From a virus, in IMG/VR virus record IMGVR_UViG_3300044491_000854, positions 1 through 29,173 of that record: a stretch of DNA of 29,173 bases. One strand, given 5' to 3'. This document shows positions 7,735 to 14,095 of this stretch, in pieces; positions within the stretch are counted from its first letter, which is position 1; every line of letters starts with the position of its first letter. The notes beneath the pieces were generated by a model. The model saw only the letters and a program-made list of their open reading frames with translations. It searched no databases and had not been told where the DNA came from. Position numbers and translations under genes: made by a program.

Positions 7735-8404
7735 TAAATTGTTCCTCTAGCCATTCAAAGTTATTTATTAGGTTAAGATCAGAGCTGTTAGAAAGGCCAA
7801 ACTGCATGCCAGCATTAGCACCTCGTAACGCATCTCGTCTATAACTTCCAGTAGCATAAGTAGTCCAAGTTTTAAGTCTATCATTAGTTTCCTCCTCATC
7901 TTGTCTGTTTATTGTTTTGCTTGCTAATTTAGCACATTCTCTAAAAGCACTACGCCAAGTACTAAAAGCATCTGTATCAAATGCTGTAATATTACTAACT
8001 TCGTTTATTACTTTAAATTTATCACTAATACTTGTAGTCATATCTGTAGTAGTTGTGTCCATATTAAGTGTAAGTGTTGTAGGCAACAATTTTACACCGC
8101 CATAACCATATGTTAAATCGTTGATAGGATTCTTACTATAGTAAACGTGTACTATATCTCTTTCCTCTGCTGTATGAGCAAATTTGAAGTCTTGCACGAC
8201 CTTTGCGTCACCGTCTACAACATAGAAGTAACTAGTATTTGCTATCTTAGCCGCTTCAACATGAGCATTGTGTATGCCTTCAACATCTTTAATACGTTTA
8301 ACTCTATCACCAAATACACCAACTGTATTAAACCTATCATAAAGGTCATTAAAATTTTCTTCGGCGTTTGCCTCGTGATAACTTATAAAGATAATATCAT
8401 ACAT
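7727..8404 (-). CDS. GT-A-like glycosyltransferase family protein (pair member 1)
   Basis: I start this at the ATG at 8404-8402 (225 residues), which overlaps the radical SAM stop by 8 bases, rather than at the in-frame TTG at 8419. The product begins with a strand and the motif DIIFISYHEANAEENF (3-18), followed by a YVVDGDA segment (61-67) that looks like the DxD metal and nucleotide-sugar site of GT-A enzymes. Further shared blocks are INDLTYGYGGVKLLP and FSTWRSAFRECAKLA. The same blocks occur in the product of 9764-10657, so the two are paralogs placed on either side of the twitch radical SAM gene. This copy is about 70 residues shorter, ending without the C-terminal extension. The stop is TAG. 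The sugar donor and acceptor are not known. Confidence 0.55.
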   Translation of the reverse strand: MYDIIFISYHEANAEENFNDLYDRFNTVGVFGDRVKRIKDVEGIHNAHVEAAKIANTSYFYVVDGDAKVVQDFKFAHTAEERDIVHVYYSKNPINDLTYGYGGVKLLPTTLTLNMDTTTTDMTTSISDKFKVINEVSNITAFDTDAFSTWRSAFRECAKLASKTINRQDEEETNDRLKTWTTYATGSYRRDALRGANAGMQFGLSNSSDLNLINNFEWLEEQFNE

Positions 8405-9767
8405 TTTTAATAATCTCAAAAAACCCTTCGTATTCAGGAAATGTATTTAAGAAATTTGTATCACGTCTGCGATCGTACTGAAGAATAAACTTAAAAAACA
8501 TATGCTGTGCTTCTTGCTGTTCTTTCCAAAACTTATCCTTATTTTCAAATCTATATTCTACATCTTTTACAATACGCTGTAACTTAGCAGTTTCAATAGT
8601 TTTAAATCCTTTAGGGTCAGTATTTTCTTCCATAAATTTTAATGCCGGTTTCAAATAATCATCAACTAACTGTTGATTGGCTATCTTTACGTCTAAGAAA
8701 GCAGGATTTCTCACATAAGGAATATCAATTAGAATACGTTGGTTCCATCTGTTTTCTCCGTGATATGCCGCTTTTAAATATAGAACCCAAATTAAAAAAT
8801 CTTTAAATGTAGGAAGACTAAAAATATTAAACGCACTCATAAAACTAATTTTACTTTTAGTGTTGCGAACAAAATGTTCTATATTATCTTGAAATTGCTT
8901 CCAGTCCATACCAAATCTACTGTACTCTGCTTGCGGTCCAATGCTTTCGGCACTAGTATACAATGTAAATTCTTTAATACTTTTTGTGTCTTCAAGCGTC
9001 TTAATCAACTGAGTGAACTCTTCCCATATGCCAGCAGGTGGACAACCATTAGTATTGATAGCAAACTGAAGTTGCGGTTGAGGATTGTCTATTAAATATT
9101 GAATTACCTTTTTTGTATGTTTACTTAATAAGGGTTCTCCTCCAGTGATGCGAAATGTCTGCATGTGCTTAACTGCTTCAGGAAACCACTTCCAAAATGC
9201 TTCAATATAAGGATTGTGTTCTCTTTCTGGAATTGGAGATTCGTCTGGATTGATCATATTGTAAGACCAAGTCTTTAAGTCATATGGTCCTTTTTGTTTA
9301 ACTTCTTCTGTCCATTTGCTACTAAATGCTGGTCCGCAATAACTACACTTGAAGTTGCACACATTACCAAAACTTATTTCAACATATCTCGGATAAAAGT
9401 CCTGATCGCTCGAAGAATTTTTAATAGTTTCGTAGTCTGGCCAACTAAATTCTTCTGCGCTTTTATAAACTCTATCACTGAAATTATCTGTATTATCTTC
9501 AATACGCCAGCAATAGTCACACTCTCCTGGGCGTTCACCATTTAACATTTGTCTACGGGTTTCTTTTTTAAATCCCGTGTTATGTAGTGCGTTTGGATTA
9601 TTTTTTAGTTCTTCTAAATCAATTTTATGTGCTTTAACGTGATGGCAACTGTGATTAATACCACTGCCTAAATGAATAGTAACTTGTGTCCATTTAGCAA
9701 GGCAAAACCCACATCCAACACTGTCTAGCTTGTCTTTTACAATAATAGGATCTTCTGGGTTTTTCAT
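8397..9767 (-). CDS. Radical SAM enzyme with N-terminal twitch-type domain
   Basis: This 456-residue protein has an N-terminal cysteine-rich region with C19, C22, C41, C83 and C86 (GCGFC, SCHH, ECDYCW), then the radical SAM motif C137-x3-C141-x2-C144 followed by GP (NVCNFKCSYCGP), and RITGGEPLL (206-214). That order, with the auxiliary-cluster twitch part ahead of the SAM core, is the reverse of usual SPASM enzymes and matches the known N-terminal-twitch radical SAM family found in phages and polysaccharide clusters, whose reaction is not established. The ATG overlaps the stop of the upstream glycosyltransferase-like gene as ATGA, with AAGGA about 11 bases upstream. The two flanking genes are paralogs of each other, which suggests the three products act together. 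Confidence 0.88.
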   Translation of the reverse strand: MKNPEDPIIVKDKLDSVGCGFCLAKWTQVTIHLGSGINHSCHHVKAHKIDLEELKNNPNALHNTGFKKETRRQMLNGERPGECDYCWRIEDNTDNFSDRVYKSAEEFSWPDYETIKNSSSDQDFYPRYVEISFGNVCNFKCSYCGPAFSSKWTEEVKQKGPYDLKTWSYNMINPDESPIPEREHNPYIEAFWKWFPEAVKHMQTFRITGGEPLLSKHTKKVIQYLIDNPQPQLQFAINTNGCPPAGIWEEFTQLIKTLEDTKSIKEFTLYTSAESIGPQAEYSRFGMDWKQFQDNIEHFVRNTKSKISFMSAFNIFSLPTFKDFLIWVLYLKAAYHGENRWNQRILIDIPYVRNPAFLDVKIANQQLVDDYLKPALKFMEENTDPKGFKTIETAKLQRIVKDVEYRFENKDKFWKEQQEAQHMFFKFILQYDRRRDTNFLNTFPEYEGFFEIIKNV

Positions 9768-10657
9768 CTTATTTGAGGTCCTTGATAAACAGTTTTAAAG
9801 AATTCACTTTGTTCATGAGTAAATGGTTGTATGGCAATTGGGCATTCTAGTTCATTAATTAATCGAGAGCCATTTATAAAAATTTCGTCTACTAACACTT
9901 CCGGTGGCATTTCGTCCCTTCCAGCCCAAAGATCTTTTAGTTCATTAAAATCTCTTACTTTAATATAGTCCCAATCGTCTAGCATTGTTGCTACTAATCC
10001 TTCACGTGCTCCGAGTATAGCCCAGTCTCCGTTACTTACATCAGAGCCTACCATCATCCATACATATAACATGTGTAAATTTTTATAATGATTCTTTGTA
10101 AAAAAGTCTTCTTTAGAAATGCGTTCGCCTCTATCTAATGCTAGTTTTACGCCTTCTCTAAATCCTGCTCTCCAGGCTTGATAAGGTGTTGCGTTATTGT
10201 GTGTTGTACTAAATGTATCTCTTACTTGTATATATTGAGCATCCCAACAGAAGTCTACCTGAGCATGAGGATTGTCTGGACTTGCGTTTTCATGTGTACG
10301 CATATTCAACACATATTCTTTAGGCCAACATTTAAGTCCGCCGTTGCCATATCGAAGTCCGTTAATAACATTGTTGCCACACCAACTAATTACACACTTT
10401 GTTAAGTCTTGTGTATCGTCAAGATCAATTACTTGATTTAAAAAATTTTGATCTATAATATTGTCGCCATCAACTGTAATAAAGCGATCTGTTTCACTTA
10501 ATTCAGCGCAGGCTTTGTGTGCGGCATCTGAACCATCAACTCCGTGTACACGTTTTGCCCATGGCACTTTACTTAATAAGTCAGCATAATTTTCTTCAGC
10601 ATTTGGTTCATCGTAACTTAGATAAATTATATCCTGTTCTGCTATTTTTAATTTCAT
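9764..10657 (-). CDS. GT-A-like glycosyltransferase family protein (pair member 2)
   Basis: The 297-residue product has DIIYLSYDEPNAEENY (9-24), RFITVDGDNI (58-67; DxD-like D63 and D65), INGLRYGNGGLKCWP and YQAWRAGFREGVKLA, each matching a block in the 225-residue product of 7727-8404. The carboxyl-terminal part holds a long extra segment with a short Trp- and Asp-rich helix pattern (WDYIKVRDFNELKDLW). GT-A enzymes use such an acidic pair to bind Mn or Mg and the nucleotide-sugar. The ATG follows AAGGA by about 7 bases and shares one base with the upstream stop (TAATG). Function as a glycosyltransferase is inferred from fold-like motifs and context; no donor can be named. Confidence 0.55.
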   Translation of the reverse strand: MKLKIAEQDIIYLSYDEPNAEENYADLLSKVPWAKRVHGVDGSDAAHKACAELSETDRFITVDGDNIIDQNFLNQVIDLDDTQDLTKCVISWCGNNVINGLRYGNGGLKCWPKEYVLNMRTHENASPDNPHAQVDFCWDAQYIQVRDTFSTTHNNATPYQAWRAGFREGVKLALDRGERISKEDFFTKNHYKNLHMLYVWMMVGSDVSNGDWAILGAREGLVATMLDDWDYIKVRDFNELKDLWAGRDEMPPEVLVDEIFINGSRLINELECPIAIQPFTHEQSEFFKTVYQGPQIR

Positions 10658-11190
10658 TACAATTCCTTATACATACATGTTGCCATATCACTGCTGGCGT
10701 AAACGCTATAAGTATCTTTTATATCAATCTTTGCTTCTTTTGGGTCCGCAATATTAAATGTAACCATATCATATAATACGTGAGGATCGCCTTTCTTTGT
10801 AAAACTAAAAGTAATCTCTTTTTGAAGATCTACATTTGTTGTTTTCATTGTGTCTATTAAATCTATACCTGTACTAATATAACATCTTTTAGCCTTTTTG
10901 TCAACTGTTAAAAGCAAATCATACATAATTAAATCGTCTACTGGTTGTAATTCTGTAAATTGGGCTTCATGATTAATGTAAATGTTCTTCTTGAGTACAA
11001 ATTTTTTCTCGGTACGATTATAGGCTACAATATAATCTGTCATTTTTTCTTTTAAAGACTTAATAGGTTCTACTTCTTCTTTAGTAGCTTGTATGTATTG
11101 ATAACCTTCTTCAATACCCGGACCTATACTAAAAATTTCTCCAGTCTTTTGATCAAAACAAATGTACTGCGGAATATCTACATGTAACAT
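10657..11190 (-). CDS. Conserved phage protein of unknown function (177 residues)
   Basis: I choose the ATG at 11190-11188 because a perfect AGGAGG lies four bases upstream; a TTG five codons earlier is the only longer option. The start is inside the preceding glycosyltransferase-like gene (13-base overlap). I do not recognise the family. The protein is soluble, with no signal peptide or membrane segment. It opens with a short beta hairpin (YICFDQKTGEIFSIGPG), then alternates charged helices and strands, with a basic stretch VDKKAKRCYIS in the middle and a SYSVYAS-like segment near the end (YSVYASSDMATCMYK). Its place between two pairs of glycosyltransferase-like genes suggests a partner role in the same pathway or a small virion protein. 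Confidence 0.6.
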   Translation of the reverse strand: MLHVDIPQYICFDQKTGEIFSIGPGIEEGYQYIQATKEEVEPIKSLKEKMTDYIVAYNRTEKKFVLKKNIYINHEAQFTELQPVDDLIMYDLLLTVDKKAKRCYISTGIDLIDTMKTTNVDLQKEITFSFTKKGDPHVLYDMVTFNIADPKEAKIDIKDTYSVYASSDMATCMYKEL

Positions 11191-11969
11191 AACGCCTCCT
11201 CGCAAAAACTATTTTCAGTATAATGAAAAATTCCATGCTGTAAATAGTTTCCAACTTTTAGTTCATCACCGATATAGTAAGGAATAGTGTCAGTCCAAGT
11301 ATCTGTTGGGTTTATCCAGTTTTGTACTTTACTTTTCATATGTACAAATGAAGCAGGTGTATATGTGTAATCTTGTATTCCATTATGTAATAAAGTAATC
11401 GCATGATTTACGTCCATACTACTTAAACTAGGTATTTGTTTAGGAGCATATATTTTATAAAAATCTTTATAATTTTCACATACACTGTTAAGTGTTTTAT
11501 AATACTCTAATGCTATATTATCTTTTTTAAAATAATGAAACGCACAATAAATGTTAGGCAAATTATTTGCTGTAAACACTTTTCTATAATAGTTACTTTC
11601 TATAATAGTATTTCTATAATCTCTTACATTAGTAACAAAGCCTATACTATTTTGTGCGAAGTGTTCCCACCAATGAGAAACATCTGTTAAAAATATCATA
11701 TCAGTATCTAATACAACTGTTTCGTCATACGGAGTAAGATGAAAAACTTTCCAGCGATGTTCTGTTTTATAAAAACTCCTTGCTTCTTTATCATGCCAAG
11801 GTACTTCTATAATTTTATCAAATACAGATTTATATTCTTCTGGAACTGTATCACTAGTTACTAAAGAAACATTCTTAATAGTTTGTGTAGCAATAATACT
11901 TTTAGCACACAAATAGGCTTGTTTCACATAGTCATCGCCCATTGCTACCATAATATACCCTTTAGTCAT
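11178..11969 (-). CDS. DxD-type (GT-A, GT8-like) glycosyltransferase
   Basis: The 263-residue protein starts with GYIMVAMGDDYVKQAYLCAK (4-23), the first strand and helix of GT-A folds, has a KTEHRWKVFHLTPYDE segment (68-83), then VVLDTDMIFLTD (85-96) with D88 and D90 as the DxD metal and donor site. A second signature is SMDVNHAITLL, followed by YTPASFVHMKSK, where H and K resemble the C-terminal His and Lys of GT8 enzymes. All core motifs look intact. The ATG overlaps the previous gene by 8 bases, with GGGGAAC upstream. It is next to a related gene (11962-12786), suggesting two sequential transfers. Donor and acceptor are unknown. Confidence 0.75.
   Translation of the reverse strand: MTKGYIMVAMGDDYVKQAYLCAKSIIATQTIKNVSLVTSDTVPEEYKSVFDKIIEVPWHDKEARSFYKTEHRWKVFHLTPYDETVVLDTDMIFLTDVSHWWEHFAQNSIGFVTNVRDYRNTIIESNYYRKVFTANNLPNIYCAFHYFKKDNIALEYYKTLNSVCENYKDFYKIYAPKQIPSLSSMDVNHAITLLHNGIQDYTYTPASFVHMKSKVQNWINPTDTWTDTIPYYIGDELKVGNYLQHGIFHYTENSFCEEALCYM
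11195..11200 (-). promoter_or_regulatory. Ribosome binding site (AGGAGG) deciding the start of the 177-residue gene
   Basis: A complete AGGAGG is four bases before the ATG at 11190-11188. It sits inside the last codons of the upstream glycosyltransferase gene, so that gene's Glu-Glu-Ala codons double as the signal. It favours the ATG over the upstream TTG. Confidence 0.75.
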
Positions 11970-12786
11970 CTATAAGTTCCCCTAAACTAAACTTATTCAT
12001 AACATGTACATTACATTCATCTGTTGATGCTAATATGTATTCGCCTGTATATTTCTCCTTTTCTACTAAAAATGTAAGAGAAGTATCATTAATTGTTTTA
12101 ATAATATCCCTATCTAGTGTATAAAACATCTTTCCTGGTAAACTCTTTGCCCAGTTACCATCTGTAAATCCGTTCATCATATGTATAGCAATACTAAACA
12201 CATGATCATTTCTAAAGTTTTTACTACCTAAATTGTATACCTGTTCATAATGCTTCCAGTTTGAAACTAAGTGTTGTAATAAGCCAAAAAATATCTTTGT
12301 TTCTTGTGTTTTTGTAAAACAAAAGCAAGTTGCCCAATAAAAAGGAATGCCTGTGTCGTTAATATATTTGAACTCTTTGTATTGTCGCCATTGGCATAGG
12401 TCGACACCGTCCTTATAAATTTGAAAATCGTGTAGACTATCAAAAGCATGTTTAAAGGAATCGTTACAAATAACATAATCTGTGTCAAGCACAAGGGTAG
12501 TAGTATACGGAGACAAATCGTAACTGTTTACTCTGTCGTTATTTTTAAATGCTAAATTTTGATGATGTAACGTGCCGTTATAGTAACGTTTGTAATTTTC
12601 GTTATTATCTTTAATCTCAATTACTTGATCAAATACATCAACATTGTACAAATCATCAATTGTAGAAGTTACTAAAGTTGTTGGTAAGTTTAGATGTTTT
12701 CGTACACGTTTAGCTAATTCTATTGCTTGCTTTATGTAATTAATTTTTCCGTTATTATGAGCAAAGCACAATACGCCATTAGACAT
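11962..12786 (-). CDS. DxD-type (GT-A) glycosyltransferase-like protein
   Basis: This 274-residue protein is related to its downstream neighbour: an opening strand and helix (VLCFAHNNGKINYIKQAIEL, 5-24), a switch to VTSTIDD, and TTLVLDTDYVICND (96-109) with D101 and D103 as the DxD site, at the same place as in the product of 11178-11969. An NDHVFSIAIHMMNG segment corresponds to the neighbour's SMDVNHAITLLHNG. Sequence around the motifs has diverged strongly, so donors or acceptors may differ. The ATG follows AAGGA by eight to nine bases and overlaps the upstream stop by 8 bases. A 75-codon same-strand open frame inside this gene (12267-12494) is a shadow, not a gene. Confidence 0.7.
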   Translation of the reverse strand: MSNGVLCFAHNNGKINYIKQAIELAKRVRKHLNLPTTLVTSTIDDLYNVDVFDQVIEIKDNNENYKRYYNGTLHHQNLAFKNNDRVNSYDLSPYTTTLVLDTDYVICNDSFKHAFDSLHDFQIYKDGVDLCQWRQYKEFKYINDTGIPFYWATCFCFTKTQETKIFFGLLQHLVSNWKHYEQVYNLGSKNFRNDHVFSIAIHMMNGFTDGNWAKSLPGKMFYTLDRDIIKTINDTSLTFLVEKEKYTGEYILASTDECNVHVMNKFSLGELIDD

Positions 12787-13117
12787 GTACCAATCCTTCT
12801 ACACTACGATTTTTGCTAATCTCTTTATAACTTGTAAGATACTTGTTTGTAGCATCAGCATACTTTTGATGAGCTAAAGTTGTAAAGTCTTCTAAGTCGT
12901 CAATTTGAATAGGAGTATTATTGTCATCGATTAACACAGTGTTTGGTGTCTTTAACATATGACAGAAAGTTAATACTTCTTTTGTAATACTAAACTTCCC
13001 GCCTTTGTAGTACAACACAAGATCACCATGGTACTTTTCGAGTAGTATGCGCTTTTGAGAATTAAGGGTAGCAGTAAAGTTTGAAAACTCAAGTGCTTTC
13101 TCTAATTTTTCATCCAT
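12779..13117 (-). CDS. Small conserved phage protein of unknown function (112 residues)
   Basis: The 112-residue product has an N-terminal charged helix (MDEKLEKALEFSNF), a basic strand-turn-strand element (LVLYYKGGKFSITKE, 33-47) and an acidic linker (IDDNNTPIQIDDLEDF), with no Cys motif beyond one Cys and no signal peptide. I do not recognise the family. It is the first gene of the accessory region after the structural genes and is the one preceded by the hairpin and a late-promoter-like box. The ribosome site AGGAG lies about 7 bases before ATG. It may be a chaperone or scaffold for the fibres or a small virion protein; neither is shown by the sequence. Confidence 0.65.
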   Translation of the reverse strand: MDEKLEKALEFSNFTATLNSQKRILLEKYHGDLVLYYKGGKFSITKEVLTFCHMLKTPNTVLIDDNNTPIQIDDLEDFTTLAHQKYADATNKYLTSYKEISKNRSVEGLVHV

Positions 13118-13145
13118 AGTTATACTCCTAGTTTATAGTATAACT
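13118..13145 (-). promoter_or_regulatory. Hairpin abutting the start codon of the first accessory gene
   Basis: On the minus strand, AGTTATAC (13145-13138) and GTATAACT (13125-13118) are perfectly complementary and flank a 12-base loop. The loop holds AGGA of the ribosome binding site AGGAG, whose last G is in the stem, and the ATG follows the stem immediately. The stem has only two G-C pairs, so it is weak. It could modulate initiation on read-through transcripts. Confidence 0.45.
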
Positions 13146-13152
13146 ATTTAAT
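13145..13152 (-). promoter_or_regulatory. Possible T4-late-type promoter box (ATTAAATA)
   Basis: ATTAAATA is one base from the NATAAATA late-promoter box used by T4-like phages. It lies 27 bases upstream of the ATG of the 112-residue gene, close to the 26-base spacing of the perfect box at 15602-15609, and straight after the stop of the 305-residue virion gene. In an AT-rich genome a one-mismatch match is weak evidence on its own. Confidence 0.3.
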
Positions 13153-13153
13153 C

Positions 13154-14071
13154 TTAGAGGTTGTCTGTGTTGCTGAAAGTTGGCGCAGTAATATTAACAC
13201 TATTTGTGTTATTAGGTCTATTCATTTGCGCTGTGCTTGTTGTCGTAGCAGTAACAGCTTCATCAAAGTTCGGATTTGGACCTTTGTCTTCATTAAATGT
13301 AACACGGAATGTCAAAACCGCACCACTCTTACTTGCTTCGATCAAATAATCGTTAGCACTATAAGCACTTGCTGTCTTATTAAAAATTGTTGTAAACGAT
13401 CCTGGTAAATTTGAGTATCCGTAGTTCGTACCTACTGAACCATTTGAAGTAGTTGATCTACCAAATACAACTGTACCAACACTATTCATTAAATTGCGCC
13501 AGTCATTATTAATATTTGTATTTCCTGACCCGATTGTTCCACTTAAATTAATTGTTCCGCCTGCGTTAAAAAACACACGCATATGATCAGCGCCGCTTAC
13601 TGTTGTAGTGCTTCCGTCGCCGTTAGTTACACTATATCCTCCAAATGTAACTGTAAAGGTATGATTAATATCAGTTGACCAACTAGAAGTTCTTTGACTA
13701 GATGTACCAGCTTGTAATCCTAATTGATCTGCTGCCGCAGTTAATCTGTCTGCTTGAGCTGTAATACTAAGTGCTTCGTATTGAGCATACCCTTCTTTTG
13801 ATGTGCTATTACTATCTTCAACTGTATCGCCTACTGTAGGCTGAGCAATTTCTGCTAGAGTAGGACTGCCAGTTTGATGATATCTAATTTTATACATATC
13901 ATTATATAAGTTAACCATATCTTGTGCTGTAATAGTTGCGCCGACAGCAATAGTTGAACTACTTACTGCTTGGCCGTAACCTTCATCACCGGATCCTACA
14001 CCTATTACTGCTGCAATTCTTGCTCTAATATTGTTGTACCGCGCCGCGGTAATTGTATCGCCTACTGCCAT
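13154..14071 (-). CDS. Small tail-fibre or virion structural protein (305 residues)
   Basis: The protein starts with MAVGDTITAARYNNIRARI and continues with a Gly-, Ser- and Thr-rich, almost cysteine-free sequence typical of extended phage virion proteins. An N-terminal helical part with two similar segments (GDTITAARYNNIRARI at 4-19 and GATITAQDMVNLYNDM at 44-59) is followed by a beta-rich part with FTVTFGGYSVTNGDG and later TFRVTFNED. Two copies of the same helical motif suggest a duplicated attachment element. No enzymatic motif is visible. The ATG has AAGGAAG nearby. The gene follows the 494-residue fibre gene after 19 bases and ends before the hairpin that opens the accessory region. The virion role is inferred from composition and location; proteins with this opening are known from marine T4-like phages. 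Confidence 0.7.
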   Translation of the reverse strand: MAVGDTITAARYNNIRARIAAVIGVGSGDEGYGQAVSSSTIAVGATITAQDMVNLYNDMYKIRYHQTGSPTLAEIAQPTVGDTVEDSNSTSKEGYAQYEALSITAQADRLTAAADQLGLQAGTSSQRTSSWSTDINHTFTVTFGGYSVTNGDGSTTTVSGADHMRVFFNAGGTINLSGTIGSGNTNINNDWRNLMNSVGTVVFGRSTTSNGSVGTNYGYSNLPGSFTTIFNKTASAYSANDYLIEASKSGAVLTFRVTFNEDKGPNPNFDEAVTATTTSTAQMNRPNNTNSVNITAPTFSNTDNL

Positions 14072-14087
14072 AATTCTTCCTTTTTTA

Positions 14088-14095
14088 TACTTATA
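14088..14095 (-). promoter_or_regulatory. Weak late-promoter-like box (TATAAGTA)
   Basis: TATAAGTA differs from TATAAATA by one base and lies 16 bases upstream of the ATG of the 305-residue virion gene, overlapping the stop of the preceding fibre gene. The position resembles the other boxes in this region, but the mismatch makes it uncertain. Confidence 0.2.

Noticed and set aside
7762-7769. AATAAATA box on the minus strand 27 bases before the SGNH hydrolase gene.
   Set aside because: It lies inside the coding sequence of the preceding gene in an AT-rich genome and has no other support; left as a chance match.
8405-8419. TTG start giving the glycosyltransferase-like protein five more residues.
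   Set aside because: The ATG at 8404-8402 lies five codons downstream, overlaps the preceding gene by fewer bases, and matches the paralog's start better.
12267-12494. Same-strand 75-codon open frame inside the glycosyltransferase-like gene at 11962-12786.
   Set aside because: It is in a different frame of a convincing gene with a conserved DxD motif, and its translation has no family look.
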